This document shows, piece by piece, positions 22,976-32,645 of a stretch of DNA of 64,000 nucleotides (the stretch's first letter is position 1; each line of letters begins with the position of its first letter). The notes beneath the pieces are model-generated. The model had not been told where the DNA came from. It ran no database searches and was given only the letters and a program-made list of their open reading frames with translations. The position numbers and the translations under genes were made by a program. The DNA comes from Saccharothrix sp. HUAS TT1 (lineage in GTDB: Bacteria > Actinomycetota > Actinomycetes > Mycobacteriales > Pseudonocardiaceae), in the NCBI RefSeq assembly GCF_040744945.1, contig NZ_CP160453.1, forward strand, positions 1,984,001 through 2,048,000, given 5' to 3'.

Positions 22976-23533
22976 ATGGCGAAGCCCAGCAAGGTTTCGG
23001 CCGTCGCCGAGCTCACGGACAAGTTCCGTGGAAGCTCGGCCGCTGTCGTGACCGAGTACCGCGGCCTCTCCATGGCGCAGCTCACCACGCTGCGTCGCGC
23101 TCTCGGCGCGGGCACCACGTACACCGTTGCGAAGAACACGCTGGTCAAGCGTGCCGCCGAGGACGCGGGCGTCGAGGGCCTCGAGGCCCTGCTCGTCGGT
23201 CCGACCGCGATCGCCTTCGTCGAAGGCGAGCCGGTCGACGCGGCGAAGGCCCTGCGTGACTTCGCGAAGGACAACAAGGCCCTGGTCATCAAGGGCGGCT
23301 ACATGGACGGCCGCCCCCTCTCGGTCGACGAGGTCTCCGCGATCGCGGACCTCGAGACCCGTGAGGTGCTGCTCGCCAAGCTGGCGGGCGCGATGAAGGG
23401 CAACCTGGCCAAGGCCGCGGGTCTGTTCAACGCCCCGGCTTCCCAGGTCGCTCGCCTGGCTGCTGCCCTCCAGGAGAAGAAGGCCGCGGAGGCGCCTGCC
23501 GCCGCCGAGGCCGACGCTCCGGCCGAAAGCTGA
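22976..23533 (+). CDS. rplJ: 50S ribosomal protein L10
   Basis: 185 residues from ATG 22976 with GAGGAGG upstream. The N-terminal globular part has [18 protein letters not shown], and the C-terminal helix (about 135-170) that binds L7/L12 dimers ends in an Ala-rich tail. It anchors the ribosomal stalk. Confidence 0.96.
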   Translation: MAKPSKVSAVAELTDKFRGSSAAVVTEYRGLSMAQLTTLRRALGAGTTYTVAKNTLVKRAAEDAGVEGLEALLVGPTAIAFVEGEPVDAAKALRDFAKDNKALVIKGGYMDGRPLSVDEVSAIADLETREVLLAKLAGAMKGNLAKAAGLFNAPASQVARLAAALQEKKAAEAPAAAEADAPAES

Positions 23534-23596
23534 TTCCACCCCAGACACTCGCGTCCCGGCCGCAGTTCGGGCGTTGAAAGAGAAAGGACCGCCATC

Positions 23597-23983
23597 ATGG
23601 CGAAGCTCAGCACCGACGAGCTGCTCGACGCGTTCAAGGAGATGACCCTCCTGGAGCTCTCGGCCTTCGTGAAGGAGTTCGAGACCACCTTCGAGGTCAC
23701 CGCCGCCGCTCCGGTCGCCGTTGCCGCTGCCGGCCCGGCCGCCGCCGCGGGCCCCGTCGAGGAGGAGAAGGACGAGTTCACCGTCGTCCTCGAGGGCGCC
23801 GGCGACAAGAAGATCCAGGTCATCAAGGTCGTCCGCGAGGTCGTCTCGGGCCTGGGCCTGAAGGAGGCCAAGGAGCTGGTCGAGTCCGCTCCGAAGCCGC
23901 TGCTGGAGAACGTGGCGAAGGACGTCGCCGACGCCGCCAAGGAGAAGCTCGAGGCCGCCGGCGCCAAGATCTCGCTCAAGTGA
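23597..23983 (+). CDS. rplL: 50S ribosomal protein L7/L12
   Basis: 128 residues. An N-terminal dimerisation helix and an Ala/Gly-rich hinge (about 35-55) lead to a C-terminal domain with [20 protein letters not shown], which recruits translation GTPases. It is the second gene of the L10 operon. Confidence 0.97.
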   Translation: MAKLSTDELLDAFKEMTLLELSAFVKEFETTFEVTAAAPVAVAAAGPAAAAGPVEEEKDEFTVVLEGAGDKKIQVIKVVREVVSGLGLKEAKELVESAPKPLLENVAKDVADAAKEKLEAAGAKISLK

Positions 23984-24002
23984 TCTAGCGCTCCACGCTG
24001 CC

Positions 24003-24040
24003 GCGAAGGCGGGGCACCCGGTCGGGTGCCCCGCCTTCGC
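24003..24040 (+). terminator. strong hairpin terminator after rplL
   Basis: An 18-bp perfect stem with a 2-base GT loop, 19 bases after the stop. It separates rplJL from the mce operon. Confidence 0.8.
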
Positions 24041-24194
24041 GCTATCCGCGTGGAGGAGACGCTGCTCACAGTGTTACCCATCCGAGACCACCCCAAACCC
24101 AACTGGTGAGTAACCGCGACGGTGCGGCCTCGTTGCACCGGTATGACGCCGGTCTGCCCGGCGTCGGCGTTGGTGCCGGTGAGCTGGAGGTGCG

Positions 24195-25256
24195 ATGGGC
24201 GTCGAGGTGGTCGTCGAGGGCCTGACCAAGTCCTTCGGCAAGCAGACCATCTGGCGGGACGTCACGCTCACCCTCCCGCCGGGTGAGGTCAGCGTCATGC
24301 TCGGCCCGTCGGGCACCGGCAAGTCGGTCTTCCTGAAGTCCCTGGTCGGGCTGCTGAAACCGGAGCGGGGCCGGATCGTCATCAACGGCGTCGACCTGGT
24401 CCGCTGCTCCGAGCACAAGCTCTACGAGACCCGGAAGCTGTTCGGCGTGCTGTTCCAGGACGGCGCCCTGTTCGGCTCGATGAACCTCTTCGACAACGTC
24501 GCCTTCCCGCTGCGCGAGCACACCCGCAAGACCGAGGCCGAGGTCCGGCGGATCGTGCTGGAGAAGATGGAGATGGTCGGCCTCGTCGGTGCGGAGCGCA
24601 AGCTCCCCGGCGAGATCTCCGGCGGCATGCGCAAGCGCGCCGGCCTGGCCCGCGCCCTGGTGCTGGACCCCGAGATCATCCTGTGCGACGAGCCGGACTC
24701 CGGCCTCGACCCGGTCCGCACGGCCTACCTGAGCCAGCTGCTGATCGACCTGAACGCGCAGATCGACGCCACGATCCTGATCGTCACGCACAACATCACC
24801 GTGGCCCGCACGGTCCCGGACAACCTGGGCATGCTGTTCCGCCGCGAGCTGGTCATGTTCGGCCCCCGGGAGGTGCTGCTGACCAGCGACGAACCGGTGG
24901 TCGAGCAGTTCCTCAACGGCCGCCGCATCGGTCCGATCGGCATGTCCGAGGAGAAGGACCAGGCGACGATGGCCGCCGAGCTGGCGCACCGCGACGCGGG
25001 CCACTCGGACGGCTCGCCGGACCAGGACGTGCGCGGCGTGGTGCCGCAGCTGGAGCCGACGCCCGGCCTGCCGCCGCGCGGCGCGGTCCGCCGGCGCAAG
25101 GACCGGGTGATGAGCATCCTGCACACGCTGCCGCCCGACGCGCAGCAGGGCATCATCGCGAGCCTCACGCCCGACGAGCAGCGCCACTACCGAGTGCCGG
25201 CGGGCGCGGTTCCGACCACGCCCAGCCCGTGGCCGCGGCAGGGGGGCGTGCTGTGA
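24195..25256 (+). CDS. mkl: Mce lipid-import ATPase (MceG/Mkl type)
   Basis: 353 residues from an ATG with GGAGG. It is an ABC ATPase of the MlaF/Mkl type, with Walker A GPSGTGKS (about 36-43), Q-loop LFQDGALFG, signature ISGGMRKRAGLARAL, Walker B IILCDEPDSGLDP and the His switch IVTHN. The C-terminal 100 residues form the extra tail found in MceG. It powers lipid transport by the YrbE/Mce complex encoded downstream. In mycobacteria mkl also sits next to rplL but away from mce loci; here it is the first gene of the mce operon, and its stop overlaps yrbEA (GTGA). Confidence 0.93.
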   Translation: MGVEVVVEGLTKSFGKQTIWRDVTLTLPPGEVSVMLGPSGTGKSVFLKSLVGLLKPERGRIVINGVDLVRCSEHKLYETRKLFGVLFQDGALFGSMNLFDNVAFPLREHTRKTEAEVRRIVLEKMEMVGLVGAERKLPGEISGGMRKRAGLARALVLDPEIILCDEPDSGLDPVRTAYLSQLLIDLNAQIDATILIVTHNITVARTVPDNLGMLFRRELVMFGPREVLLTSDEPVVEQFLNGRRIGPIGMSEEKDQATMAAELAHRDAGHSDGSPDQDVRGVVPQLEPTPGLPPRGAVRRRKDRVMSILHTLPPDAQQGIIASLTPDEQRHYRVPAGAVPTTPSPWPRQGGVL

Positions 25257-26038
25257 GCGCACCGGCGTCGTTCCCGGGCGTCGGCGCGCTGCGCGAGACC
25301 GGCCGGATGTTCGCCCTGGGCATCGACGTCGTCCGCAACACGTTCCGCCGCCCGTTCCAGCTGCGCGAGTTCATCCAGCAGTGCTGGTTCGTGGTGAGCG
25401 TGACGGTGCTGCCCACGGCGCTGGTGTCGATCCCGTTCGGCGCGGTCATCGCGCTCCAGATCGGCTCGCTGACCCGGCAGATCGGCGCGCAGTCGTTCAC
25501 CGGCGCGGCGAGCGTGCTGGCGATCATCCAGCAGGCCAGCCCGATCGTGACGGCCCTGCTGATCGCGGGCGCGGGCGGGTCGGCGATCTGCGCGGACCTC
25601 GGCTCGCGCAAGATCCGCGAGGAGATCGACGCGATGGAGGTGCTGGGCGTCTCGCCGATCCAGCGCCTGGTCGTGCCGCGGGTGCTGGCCGCGATGCTGG
25701 TCAGCGTGCTGCTCAACGGCATGGTCAGCGTGGTCGGCGTGATGGGCGGCTACTTCTTCAACGTGATCCTCCAGGACGGCACGCCCGGCGCGTACCTGGC
25801 GAGCTTCAGCGCCCTGGCGCAGCTGCCGGACCTGTGGATCTCCGAGATCAAGGCGTTGATCTTCGGCTTCCTGGCGGGCATCGTGGCCGCCTACCGCGGC
25901 CTGAACCCGGCGGGCGGGCCGAAGGGCGTCGGCGACGCGGTCAACCAGGCCGTGGTCATCACGTTCCTGCTGCTGTTCTTCGTGAACTTCGTGCTCACCA
26001 CGATCTACCTCCAGGTCGTCCCGGCGAAGGGGAGCTGA
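25253..26038 (+). CDS. yrbEA: YrbE/MlaE-family permease A of the Mce transporter
   Basis: 261 residues from a GTG overlapping the mkl stop. It is a hydrophobic MlaE-type permease with about five or six helices and the conserved loop LGSRKIREEIDAMEVLGVSP that docks the ATPase. It forms the inner-membrane channel with YrbEB. Confidence 0.92.
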   Translation: MSAPASFPGVGALRETGRMFALGIDVVRNTFRRPFQLREFIQQCWFVVSVTVLPTALVSIPFGAVIALQIGSLTRQIGAQSFTGAASVLAIIQQASPIVTALLIAGAGGSAICADLGSRKIREEIDAMEVLGVSPIQRLVVPRVLAAMLVSVLLNGMVSVVGVMGGYFFNVILQDGTPGAYLASFSALAQLPDLWISEIKALIFGFLAGIVAAYRGLNPAGGPKGVGDAVNQAVVITFLLLFFVNFVLTTIYLQVVPAKGS

Positions 26039-26039
26039 G

Positions 26040-26879
26040 GTGGCCGCGATGAACGACCGGTTCCGCAAGGCGGCGAACGCGCCGCTGTCCGTGCTGGACA
26101 CCTTCGGTGACCAGCTGTGGTTCTACATCCGAGCGCTGTGCTGGACGCCGCGCACGCTGACCCGCTACCTGCGGGAGACGCTGCGGCTGCTGGCCGAGGT
26201 GAGCTTCGGCTCCGGCGCGCTGGCCGTCATCGGCGGCACGATCGGCGTGATGGTCGGCCTGTCGGTGTTCACCGGCACGGTCGTGGGCCTGCAGGGCTTC
26301 ACCGCGCTGAACCAGATCGGCACGTCGGCGTTCGCGGGCTTCGTGTCGGCCTACTTCAACACCCGCGAGATCGCGCCGCTGGTCGCGGGCCTGGCGCTGA
26401 GCGCGACGGTCGGCTCCGGCTTCACCGCGCAGCTCGGCGCGATGCGGATCTCCGAGGAGATCGACGCGCTGGAGGTCATGGGCATCCCCAGCATGCCGTA
26501 CCTGGTCACCACCCGGATCATCGCGGGCTTCGTGGCGATCATCCCGCTGTACGTGATCGGCCTGCTCACCTCGTACCTCGCGGCCAGGTTCATCACGGTC
26601 CAGTTCTACGGGCAGTCGGCGGGCACCTACGACCACTACTTCAACCTGTTCCTGCCCCCGGTGGACGTGCTCTGGTCGTTCGGCAAGGTGCTCGTGTTCG
26701 CCGTCGTGATCATCCTGACGCACTGCTACTACGGCTACCGCGCCAGCGGCGGCCCGGCGGGCGTCGGCATCGCGGTGGGCCGCGCGGTGCGCACGGCGAT
26801 CGTCACGACCAGCCTGCTGGACTTCTTCCTGAGCATGGCCATCTGGGGCACCACGACGACGGTGAGGATCGCCGGATGA
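26040..26879 (+). CDS. yrbEB: YrbE/MlaE-family permease B of the Mce transporter
   Basis: 279 residues. The GTG at 26040 directly follows the yrbEA stop; an ATG nine bases later is an alternative. The MlaE signature MRISEEIDALEVMGIPSMPYL is present, with six hydrophobic segments. It is the second half of the permease dimer. After its stop, a 34-base stretch leads to mceA. Confidence 0.92.
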   Translation: MAAMNDRFRKAANAPLSVLDTFGDQLWFYIRALCWTPRTLTRYLRETLRLLAEVSFGSGALAVIGGTIGVMVGLSVFTGTVVGLQGFTALNQIGTSAFAGFVSAYFNTREIAPLVAGLALSATVGSGFTAQLGAMRISEEIDALEVMGIPSMPYLVTTRIIAGFVAIIPLYVIGLLTSYLAARFITVQFYGQSAGTYDHYFNLFLPPVDVLWSFGKVLVFAVVIILTHCYYGYRASGGPAGVGIAVGRAVRTAIVTTSLLDFFLSMAIWGTTTTVRIAG

Positions 26880-26913
26880 CCGCCGACGTGCTCTTCCCCG
26901 CGGAGGTGGCGAC

Positions 26914-28242
26914 ATGCTGAAGCGGCGGCTCCTGGGTGTCGCGTTCATCGCGGTCATCGCCCTCTTCCTGAGCGTCACAGTGGCGCTGTACAACGACGCG
27001 TTCACCGAGGTCGTGCGGGTGACGGTGAAGACGGACCGGGTCGGCAACCAGCTGCTGGTCGACTCGGACGTCAAGGTGCGCGGCATGGTCGTCGGCCAGG
27101 TGGAGGACATCCGGACCTCCGGTGACGGCGCCGAGCTCGGCCTGGCCCTGGACCCGGAGCAGGTCGAGCACATCCCCGGCAACGTCTCCGCGCGGCTGCT
27201 GCCGAAGACGCTGTTCGGCGAGCGGTACGTGAACCTGGTGCTGCCCGAGCGGCGCGCGGAACCGCTGGCCGAGGGCGACGTCATCGAGCAGGACCGGTCC
27301 AGCTCCGCCGTCGAGCTGGAACGCGTGCTCGACGACCTGCTGCCGGTGCTCCAGGCCGTGCAGCCGGAGAAGCTGGCCACCACGCTGACCGCGATGTCGC
27401 AGGCGCTGGAGAACCGGGGCAGGCCGCTCGGCGAGACGCTGGTCCAGCTCGACTCCTACCTGGGCGAGTTCAACCCGCAGCTGCCGGAGCTGAAGGACGG
27501 CATCAGCCGGCTGGCCGACGTCTCGGACGTCTACGCCGACGCCGCGCCCGACCTGGTGCAGGCGCTGTCCGACGCCACCGTCACCAGCCGCACGCTGGTG
27601 GAGCAGCGGGAGGACCTGCTCACCATGTACGGCACGCTGACCACCACCGCGCTCGACCTGAACAGCTTCCTCGCGGTGAACCGGAACAACCTGATCCAGC
27701 TCGCCGACGTCAGCCGGCCGACGCTGGACCTGCTGGCCAAGTACGCGCCCGAGTACCCGTGCCTGCTCAAGGGCCTCTCCGAGTTCAAGCCGATCATGGA
27801 CGAGGTGTTCGGCAAGGGCACCGACGAGCCGGGCCTGCACATCACGCTGGAGGTCACCGCGAGCCGCGGCAAGTACGAGCCGGGCGAGGACGACCCGGAG
27901 TACGCCGACAAGCGCGGCCCGCGCTGCTACGACATCGTGCCGCGGCCCGACCCGTTCCCGCAGTACCCGCCGGAGGGCCCGGTGAAGGACGGCTCGTCGT
28001 CACCGCCGCCCGCGCGCTCGGCCACCGACGGCGTGCTGCCGCCGAACACCGGGACGATCCGGGAGGACGGCACGGTCGTGTCGTCGTTCGGCGGCGTGCC
28101 GTCGCTGGCGAACTCGCCGGAGGAGCAGGACTTCCTGGCCGCGCTGCTCGCGCCCCAGTTCGGGGTGGGGGAGGACGAGATGCCGAGCTTCACCGCGCTG
28201 CTGCTCGGCCCCCTGTACCGGGGAGCGGAGGTGACCGCGTGA
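26914..28242 (+). CDS. mceA: MCE-family protein A
   Basis: 442 residues. An N-terminal membrane helix (about 6-26) is followed by an MlaD/MCE domain (about 36-112, with SDVKVRGMVVGQVEDI and LFGERYVNLVLP), a long helical segment (about 130-300), and a polar, Pro-rich C-terminus. Mce proteins form a hexameric tube that passes lipids across the envelope to YrbE. It ends in a GTGA overlap with mceB. Confidence 0.92.
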   Translation: MLKRRLLGVAFIAVIALFLSVTVALYNDAFTEVVRVTVKTDRVGNQLLVDSDVKVRGMVVGQVEDIRTSGDGAELGLALDPEQVEHIPGNVSARLLPKTLFGERYVNLVLPERRAEPLAEGDVIEQDRSSSAVELERVLDDLLPVLQAVQPEKLATTLTAMSQALENRGRPLGETLVQLDSYLGEFNPQLPELKDGISRLADVSDVYADAAPDLVQALSDATVTSRTLVEQREDLLTMYGTLTTTALDLNSFLAVNRNNLIQLADVSRPTLDLLAKYAPEYPCLLKGLSEFKPIMDEVFGKGTDEPGLHITLEVTASRGKYEPGEDDPEYADKRGPRCYDIVPRPDPFPQYPPEGPVKDGSSSPPPARSATDGVLPPNTGTIREDGTVVSSFGGVPSLANSPEEQDFLAALLAPQFGVGEDEMPSFTALLLGPLYRGAEVTA

Positions 28243-29267
28243 GGTCCCTGGCCGCGCCGCTGCTCAAGCTCGGGGTGTTCGCCCTGGTCACGATCATGGC
28301 GACCGCGCTGCTCGCGGTGACCATCTCCAACGTCGGCTTCTCCGGCGCCACCGGCTACACCGCCCGGTTCACCGACGTGACGGCGCTCAACGAGGGCGAC
28401 GACATCCGCATCGCGGGCGTCCGGGTCGGCCAGGTGGACGGCATCCGGGTGGTCGACCGGCGGCTGGCCGAGGTCGAGTTCTCGCTGGTGGGCGACCGCG
28501 CGCTGCCCCGCTCGGTCACCGCGACGATCAAGTACCGCAACCTCGTCGGCCAGCGGTACATCGCGCTGGACCACGGCGTCGGCGACGCGTCCGCGCTCGA
28601 ACCGGGCGGCGTCATCCCGCTGGAGCGCACCAAGCCGGCGCTCGACCTGACCGTGCTGTTCAACGGCTTCAAGCCGCTGTTCCAGGCGCTGAACCCGGAC
28701 GACGTGAACCGGCTGTCGAGCGAGATCATCAAGGTGCTCCAGGGCGAGGGCGGCACGATCGACAGCCTGCTGCGCCACACCGCGTCGCTGACGTCCACGC
28801 TGGCGAGCCGCGACCAGGTGATCGGCGAGGTGATCGACAACCTCAACGCCGTGCTGGACACCGTCAACTCGCGCACCGAGCAGGTGGCCGCGCTGGTCAC
28901 CACGCTCCAGGAGCTGACGACGGGCCTGGCGGGCGACCGGCAGCCGATCGGCGACGCGATCAGCGCCATGGGCGAGCTGACCACGACCACGGCCGACCTG
29001 CTCGACCAGGCGCGGCAGCCGTTGAAGGACGACATCGCCAACCTCGGCCTGGTAGCCCGGACGCTGGGCGACCACGAGGCGGTCGTGGAGGGCGTCATCC
29101 AGCGCCTGCCGACCAAGATCGAGGCGATGTCGCGGACCGCGTCCTACGGCTCCTGGTTCAACTTCTTCCTGTGCGAGGGCACCGGTCAGGTCGCCGTGCC
29201 GCCGATCATCAACGACCCCGTCCCGATCACGGCCCTGCCCGTCACCCAGCCGAGGTGCCGCCGATGA
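28239..29267 (+). CDS. mceB: MCE-family protein B
   Basis: 342 residues from a GTG overlapping the mceA stop. Membrane helix at about 9-30, MCE domain (about 38-118, GDDIRIAGVRVGQVDGI), then a helical barrel region with heptad-like repeats, ending in NFFLCEGTGQ and a short tail. It contributes one subunit of the heterohexamer. Confidence 0.92.
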   Translation: MRSLAAPLLKLGVFALVTIMATALLAVTISNVGFSGATGYTARFTDVTALNEGDDIRIAGVRVGQVDGIRVVDRRLAEVEFSLVGDRALPRSVTATIKYRNLVGQRYIALDHGVGDASALEPGGVIPLERTKPALDLTVLFNGFKPLFQALNPDDVNRLSSEIIKVLQGEGGTIDSLLRHTASLTSTLASRDQVIGEVIDNLNAVLDTVNSRTEQVAALVTTLQELTTGLAGDRQPIGDAISAMGELTTTTADLLDQARQPLKDDIANLGLVARTLGDHEAVVEGVIQRLPTKIEAMSRTASYGSWFNFFLCEGTGQVAVPPIINDPVPITALPVTQPRCRR

Positions 29268-30313
29268 AACCGCCCCAGAACCAGGACCGGCAGCGCAACC
29301 CGGTGGTGGTCGGCGCGGTGAGCCTCACCGTGATCGCCCTGCTGCTGCTCGCCGCGTTCAACTCCGACGACCTGCCGATCATCGGCGGCGGCACCGCGTA
29401 CTCGGCCGAGTTCACCGAGGCGGCGGGCCTGGTCCCGGCCAACGAGGTGCGGGTGGCCGGGGTCAAGGTCGGCAAGGTGACCGACGTCGAGCTGGACGGC
29501 GACAAGGTGCGGGTGTCGTTCCGGGTGAAGGACGCCTGGATCGGCGACCGCACCACCGCGGTGATCCGGATCAAGACCCTGCTCGGGCAGAAGTTCCTGG
29601 CGCTGGACCCGCAGGGCTCGCGGCCGCTGGACCCGGGCGAGCCGATCCCGCGCGAGCGCACGCTGTCGCCGTACGACGTGCAGGAGGCGTTCAACGGCCT
29701 GGCGACCACGGTCGAGGAGATCGACACCGACCAGCTGGCGACCAGCTTCCAGGTGCTGTCGGAGACGTTCCAGGGCTCGGCGGAGAGCGTGCGCGGCGCG
29801 TTGGACGGCCTGTCGGCGCTGTCGAGGACGATCTCCTCGCGCGACGAGCAGCTGGCGCGGCTGCTGGCCAACACCAACCAGGTCACCAAGACCCTGGCCG
29901 ACCGCAACGAGCAGTTCGAGAAGCTGCTCGCGGACGGCAACCTGCTGCTGGAGGAGCTGCGCGTCCGGCGGGACGCGATCGGCGCGCTGCTGCGGGGCAC
30001 CCGCCTGCTGTCGGCGGAGCTGTCCGGCCTGGTCGCCGACAACTCGGCCCAGCTGCGGCCCGCGCTGGAGCAGCTGGACCGGGTCACCACCGTGCTGCAG
30101 CGCAACCAGGACTCGCTGGACCGGAGCCTGGCGCTGATGGGCCCGTTCTTCCGGGTGTTCGCGAACACCCTCGGCAACGGCCGCTGGTTCGACGTCTACA
30201 TCTGCGGCCTGCTGCCGCCGTCGGTGAACCTCGGCCTGGTCGGCTTCAACGAAGAGGGCTGCCTGCCCCCCGGCGTGCAGCGCTCTGCTCCCGCGGGGGG
30301 TGGTAACCGATGA
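29264..30313 (+). CDS. mceC: MCE-family protein C
   Basis: 349 residues from the ATG at 29264, overlapping the mceB end. Membrane helix at about 14-32, MCE domain (about 40-118, ANEVRVAGVKVGKVTDVEL, LGQKFLALDP), helical region to about 300, and a C-terminal segment with FDVYICGLLPP. It ends in an ATGA overlap with mceD. Confidence 0.92.
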   Translation: MKPPQNQDRQRNPVVVGAVSLTVIALLLLAAFNSDDLPIIGGGTAYSAEFTEAAGLVPANEVRVAGVKVGKVTDVELDGDKVRVSFRVKDAWIGDRTTAVIRIKTLLGQKFLALDPQGSRPLDPGEPIPRERTLSPYDVQEAFNGLATTVEEIDTDQLATSFQVLSETFQGSAESVRGALDGLSALSRTISSRDEQLARLLANTNQVTKTLADRNEQFEKLLADGNLLLEELRVRRDAIGALLRGTRLLSAELSGLVADNSAQLRPALEQLDRVTTVLQRNQDSLDRSLALMGPFFRVFANTLGNGRWFDVYICGLLPPSVNLGLVGFNEEGCLPPGVQRSAPAGGGNR

Positions 30314-31479
30314 CGACCACCAGGGCAGGCCGTGACCTGGCCCGCGTCGTGGCGATCGCGTGCGTGCTCGCGCTCGTGACCGCGGCCGCGGTGTGGTGGG
30401 TCTTCGACGGCGCGAACAGCCGCCGCGTGACCGCCGTGTTCGGCGCGGCCGTCGGCGTCTACCCCGGCTCGGACGTGCGGGTGCTCGGCGTGCGGGTCGG
30501 CGGCATCGAGGAGGTCGAGCCGCGGGGCGAGACGGTCCGGGTGGTGATGTCGCTGGACCGCTCGGTGCGGGTGCCCGCGGACGCGCAGGCGGTCGTGGTC
30601 GCGCCCAGCGTGGTCAGCGACCGGTACGTGCAGCTCGCGCCCGCCTACACCGGCGGCGAGGTGCTGGGCGACAACGCCACCATCCCGCGCGAGCGCACCG
30701 CCACCCCGGTCGAGCTGGACGAGCTGTACGCGAGCCTGAACGAGCTGACCACCGCCCTCGGGCCGAACGGCGCCAACCAGGACGGCGCGCTGTCGCGGCT
30801 GCTCGACTCGGCGGCGGCCAACCTCCGGGGCAACGGCCAGGCGCTCGGCGACACCGTCAAGCAGCTCGGCGACGCCACCCGCACGCTGTCCGGCTCGAAG
30901 GACGACCTGTTCGGCACCGTGGACAACCTGCAGAAGTTCACCGGCATGCTGGCCGCGAACGACAGCCAGGTGCGCGACTTCAACCGGCAGCTGGCCGAGG
31001 TCGCCGGGTTCCTCGCGGACGAGCGGGAGAACCTGGGCGGCGCGCTGAACGAGCTGGCCACCGCGCTCGGCCAGGTCCAGGGGTTCATCCAGGACAACCG
31101 GGCCGCGCTCAAGTCCAACGTGGACAAGCTGGCCGGCATCACCCAGGTCCTGGTCGACCAGCGCGCGTCGCTCGCCGAGGCGCTGGACGTCGGCCCGCTG
31201 GCCCTGGGCAACCTCCAGAACGCCTACAACGCGGCCTCCGGCACGCTCGACACGCGGGCCGACCTGAACGAGCTGAACCAGCCGCCGATCGTGCTGGTCT
31301 GCAAGCTCGTCCAGGGCGTCGAGCCCGGCCGGGTGCCCGGCGTGCTGGCCGAGACGTGCCGCCAACTGGAGCCGCTGCTCACCGGCGCGGTGCCGTTGAA
31401 GACGCCGGCCGAGGTGCTGGGCGACCTGTCCCAGGGCAAGCTGCCGCTGCCCCTGCCGCTCGCGGGGGTGCCCCAGTGA
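30310..31479 (+). CDS. mceD: MCE-family protein D
   Basis: 389 residues. Membrane helix at about 11-31, MCE domain (about 38-115, GSDVRVLGVRVGGIEEVEP, VSDRYVQLAP), a helical region of about 200 residues, and a C-terminal domain with two cysteines. It overlaps mceE by a GTGA. Confidence 0.92.
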   Translation: MTTTRAGRDLARVVAIACVLALVTAAAVWWVFDGANSRRVTAVFGAAVGVYPGSDVRVLGVRVGGIEEVEPRGETVRVVMSLDRSVRVPADAQAVVVAPSVVSDRYVQLAPAYTGGEVLGDNATIPRERTATPVELDELYASLNELTTALGPNGANQDGALSRLLDSAAANLRGNGQALGDTVKQLGDATRTLSGSKDDLFGTVDNLQKFTGMLAANDSQVRDFNRQLAEVAGFLADERENLGGALNELATALGQVQGFIQDNRAALKSNVDKLAGITQVLVDQRASLAEALDVGPLALGNLQNAYNAASGTLDTRADLNELNQPPIVLVCKLVQGVEPGRVPGVLAETCRQLEPLLTGAVPLKTPAEVLGDLSQGKLPLPLPLAGVPQ

Positions 31480-32645
31480 GGCGGCGGTGGGGTGTCGCGG
31501 CGCTCGCGCTCGTGCTGACCGGCTGCGGCTCGGGCGGCTTCGACGGCGTCTACACCATGCCGCTGCCCGGCGGCGCGGACGTCGGCGACCGGCCGTACTC
31601 GGTGAAGGTGCACTTCAAGGACGTGCTGGACCTCGTGCCGCAGGCCGGCGTGAAGGTCAACGACGTGCCGGTGGGCCGGGTCGACCGGATCGACCTCGGC
31701 GCCGACGGCTGGACCGCCGAGGTGACCGTGCTGGTCAACGGCGACGTGGAGCTGCCGGGCAACTCGGTCGCCAGGCTGCGCCAGTCCGCGCTGCTCGGCG
31801 AGAAGTACGTGGAGCTGGCCGGACCCGCCGAGGGGCGCGAAGAGGGCTCCCTGGGCGACGGCTCGGTCATCCCGGTCGACCGGACCAACCGCAACCCCGA
31901 GGTCGAAGAGGTCTTCGGCGCGCTGTCCATGCTGCTCAACGGCGGTGGCATCGCCCAGCTCCAGGACATCAGCCGGGAGCTGAGCGCGGCCCTGGAGGGC
32001 AACGAGCCGCAGGTCCGGTCGCTGCTGCACAACCTGAACGCGCTGGTCGGCGACCTCGACGCGCACAAGGGCGAGATCACCCGCGCGCTGGACGGCCTCA
32101 ACCGGCTCGGCGGCACGCTGAACGCCCAGCGCGACCGGATCACCGGTGTGCTGGACGGCCTGGAGCCCGGCCTGAAGGTGCTCAGCGAGCAGCGCACCCA
32201 GCTCGTCACGCTGCTCCAGTCGCTGGACGCGCTGTCCGACGTCGCGGTCGACACGGTGAACAGGTCCAAGGAGGACGTCGTGGCCGACCTCAGGGCGTTG
32301 ACGCCCACGCTGCAGAAGCTGGTCGAGGCGGGCACGAACCTGCCCAACGCCTTCGAGCTGCTGCTGACCTACCCGTTCCCGGACTCGGCGGTGGACGCCA
32401 TCAAGGGCGACTACACGAACCTGTACGCCGACATCGACCTGGACCTGGGCAACGTCGTGGACAACCTGGGCCGGTCGCGGCAGTCGCCGCTGCCGAGCCT
32501 GCCGGGGCTGCCCGGCGTCGACGGCACCGCGCCGTCCCTGCCGCTGCCCCTGCCCAACCTGCCCCTGCCGCTGCCCGCGCTGCCGGGCGCGGGGTCGTCG
32601 GGGCTGGGCGACCTGCTCGGCGGACTGCTCGGGGGTGGGCGGTGA
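31476..32645 (+). CDS. mceE: MCE-family lipoprotein E (LprK type)
   Basis: 389 residues from a GTG. The signal peptide ends in the lipobox LTGC, with Cys17 predicted to be lipidated, so this is the lipoprotein member that is usual at position five of mce operons. The MCE domain spans about 40-118, followed by the helical region. The C-terminus has a striking Leu-Pro repeat (PLPLPNLPLPLPALP) and a Gly/Leu end. It overlaps mceF by GTGA. Confidence 0.92.
   Translation: MRRRWGVAALALVLTGCGSGGFDGVYTMPLPGGADVGDRPYSVKVHFKDVLDLVPQAGVKVNDVPVGRVDRIDLGADGWTAEVTVLVNGDVELPGNSVARLRQSALLGEKYVELAGPAEGREEGSLGDGSVIPVDRTNRNPEVEEVFGALSMLLNGGGIAQLQDISRELSAALEGNEPQVRSLLHNLNALVGDLDAHKGEITRALDGLNRLGGTLNAQRDRITGVLDGLEPGLKVLSEQRTQLVTLLQSLDALSDVAVDTVNRSKEDVVADLRALTPTLQKLVEAGTNLPNAFELLLTYPFPDSAVDAIKGDYTNLYADIDLDLGNVVDNLGRSRQSPLPSLPGLPGVDGTAPSLPLPLPNLPLPLPALPGAGSSGLGDLLGGLLGGGR

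Noticed and set aside
26876..26920. 14-codon frame MTADVLFPAEVATC between yrbEB and mceA
   Set aside because: It overlaps both neighbours and could be a coupling leader, but it is too short to support as a gene.
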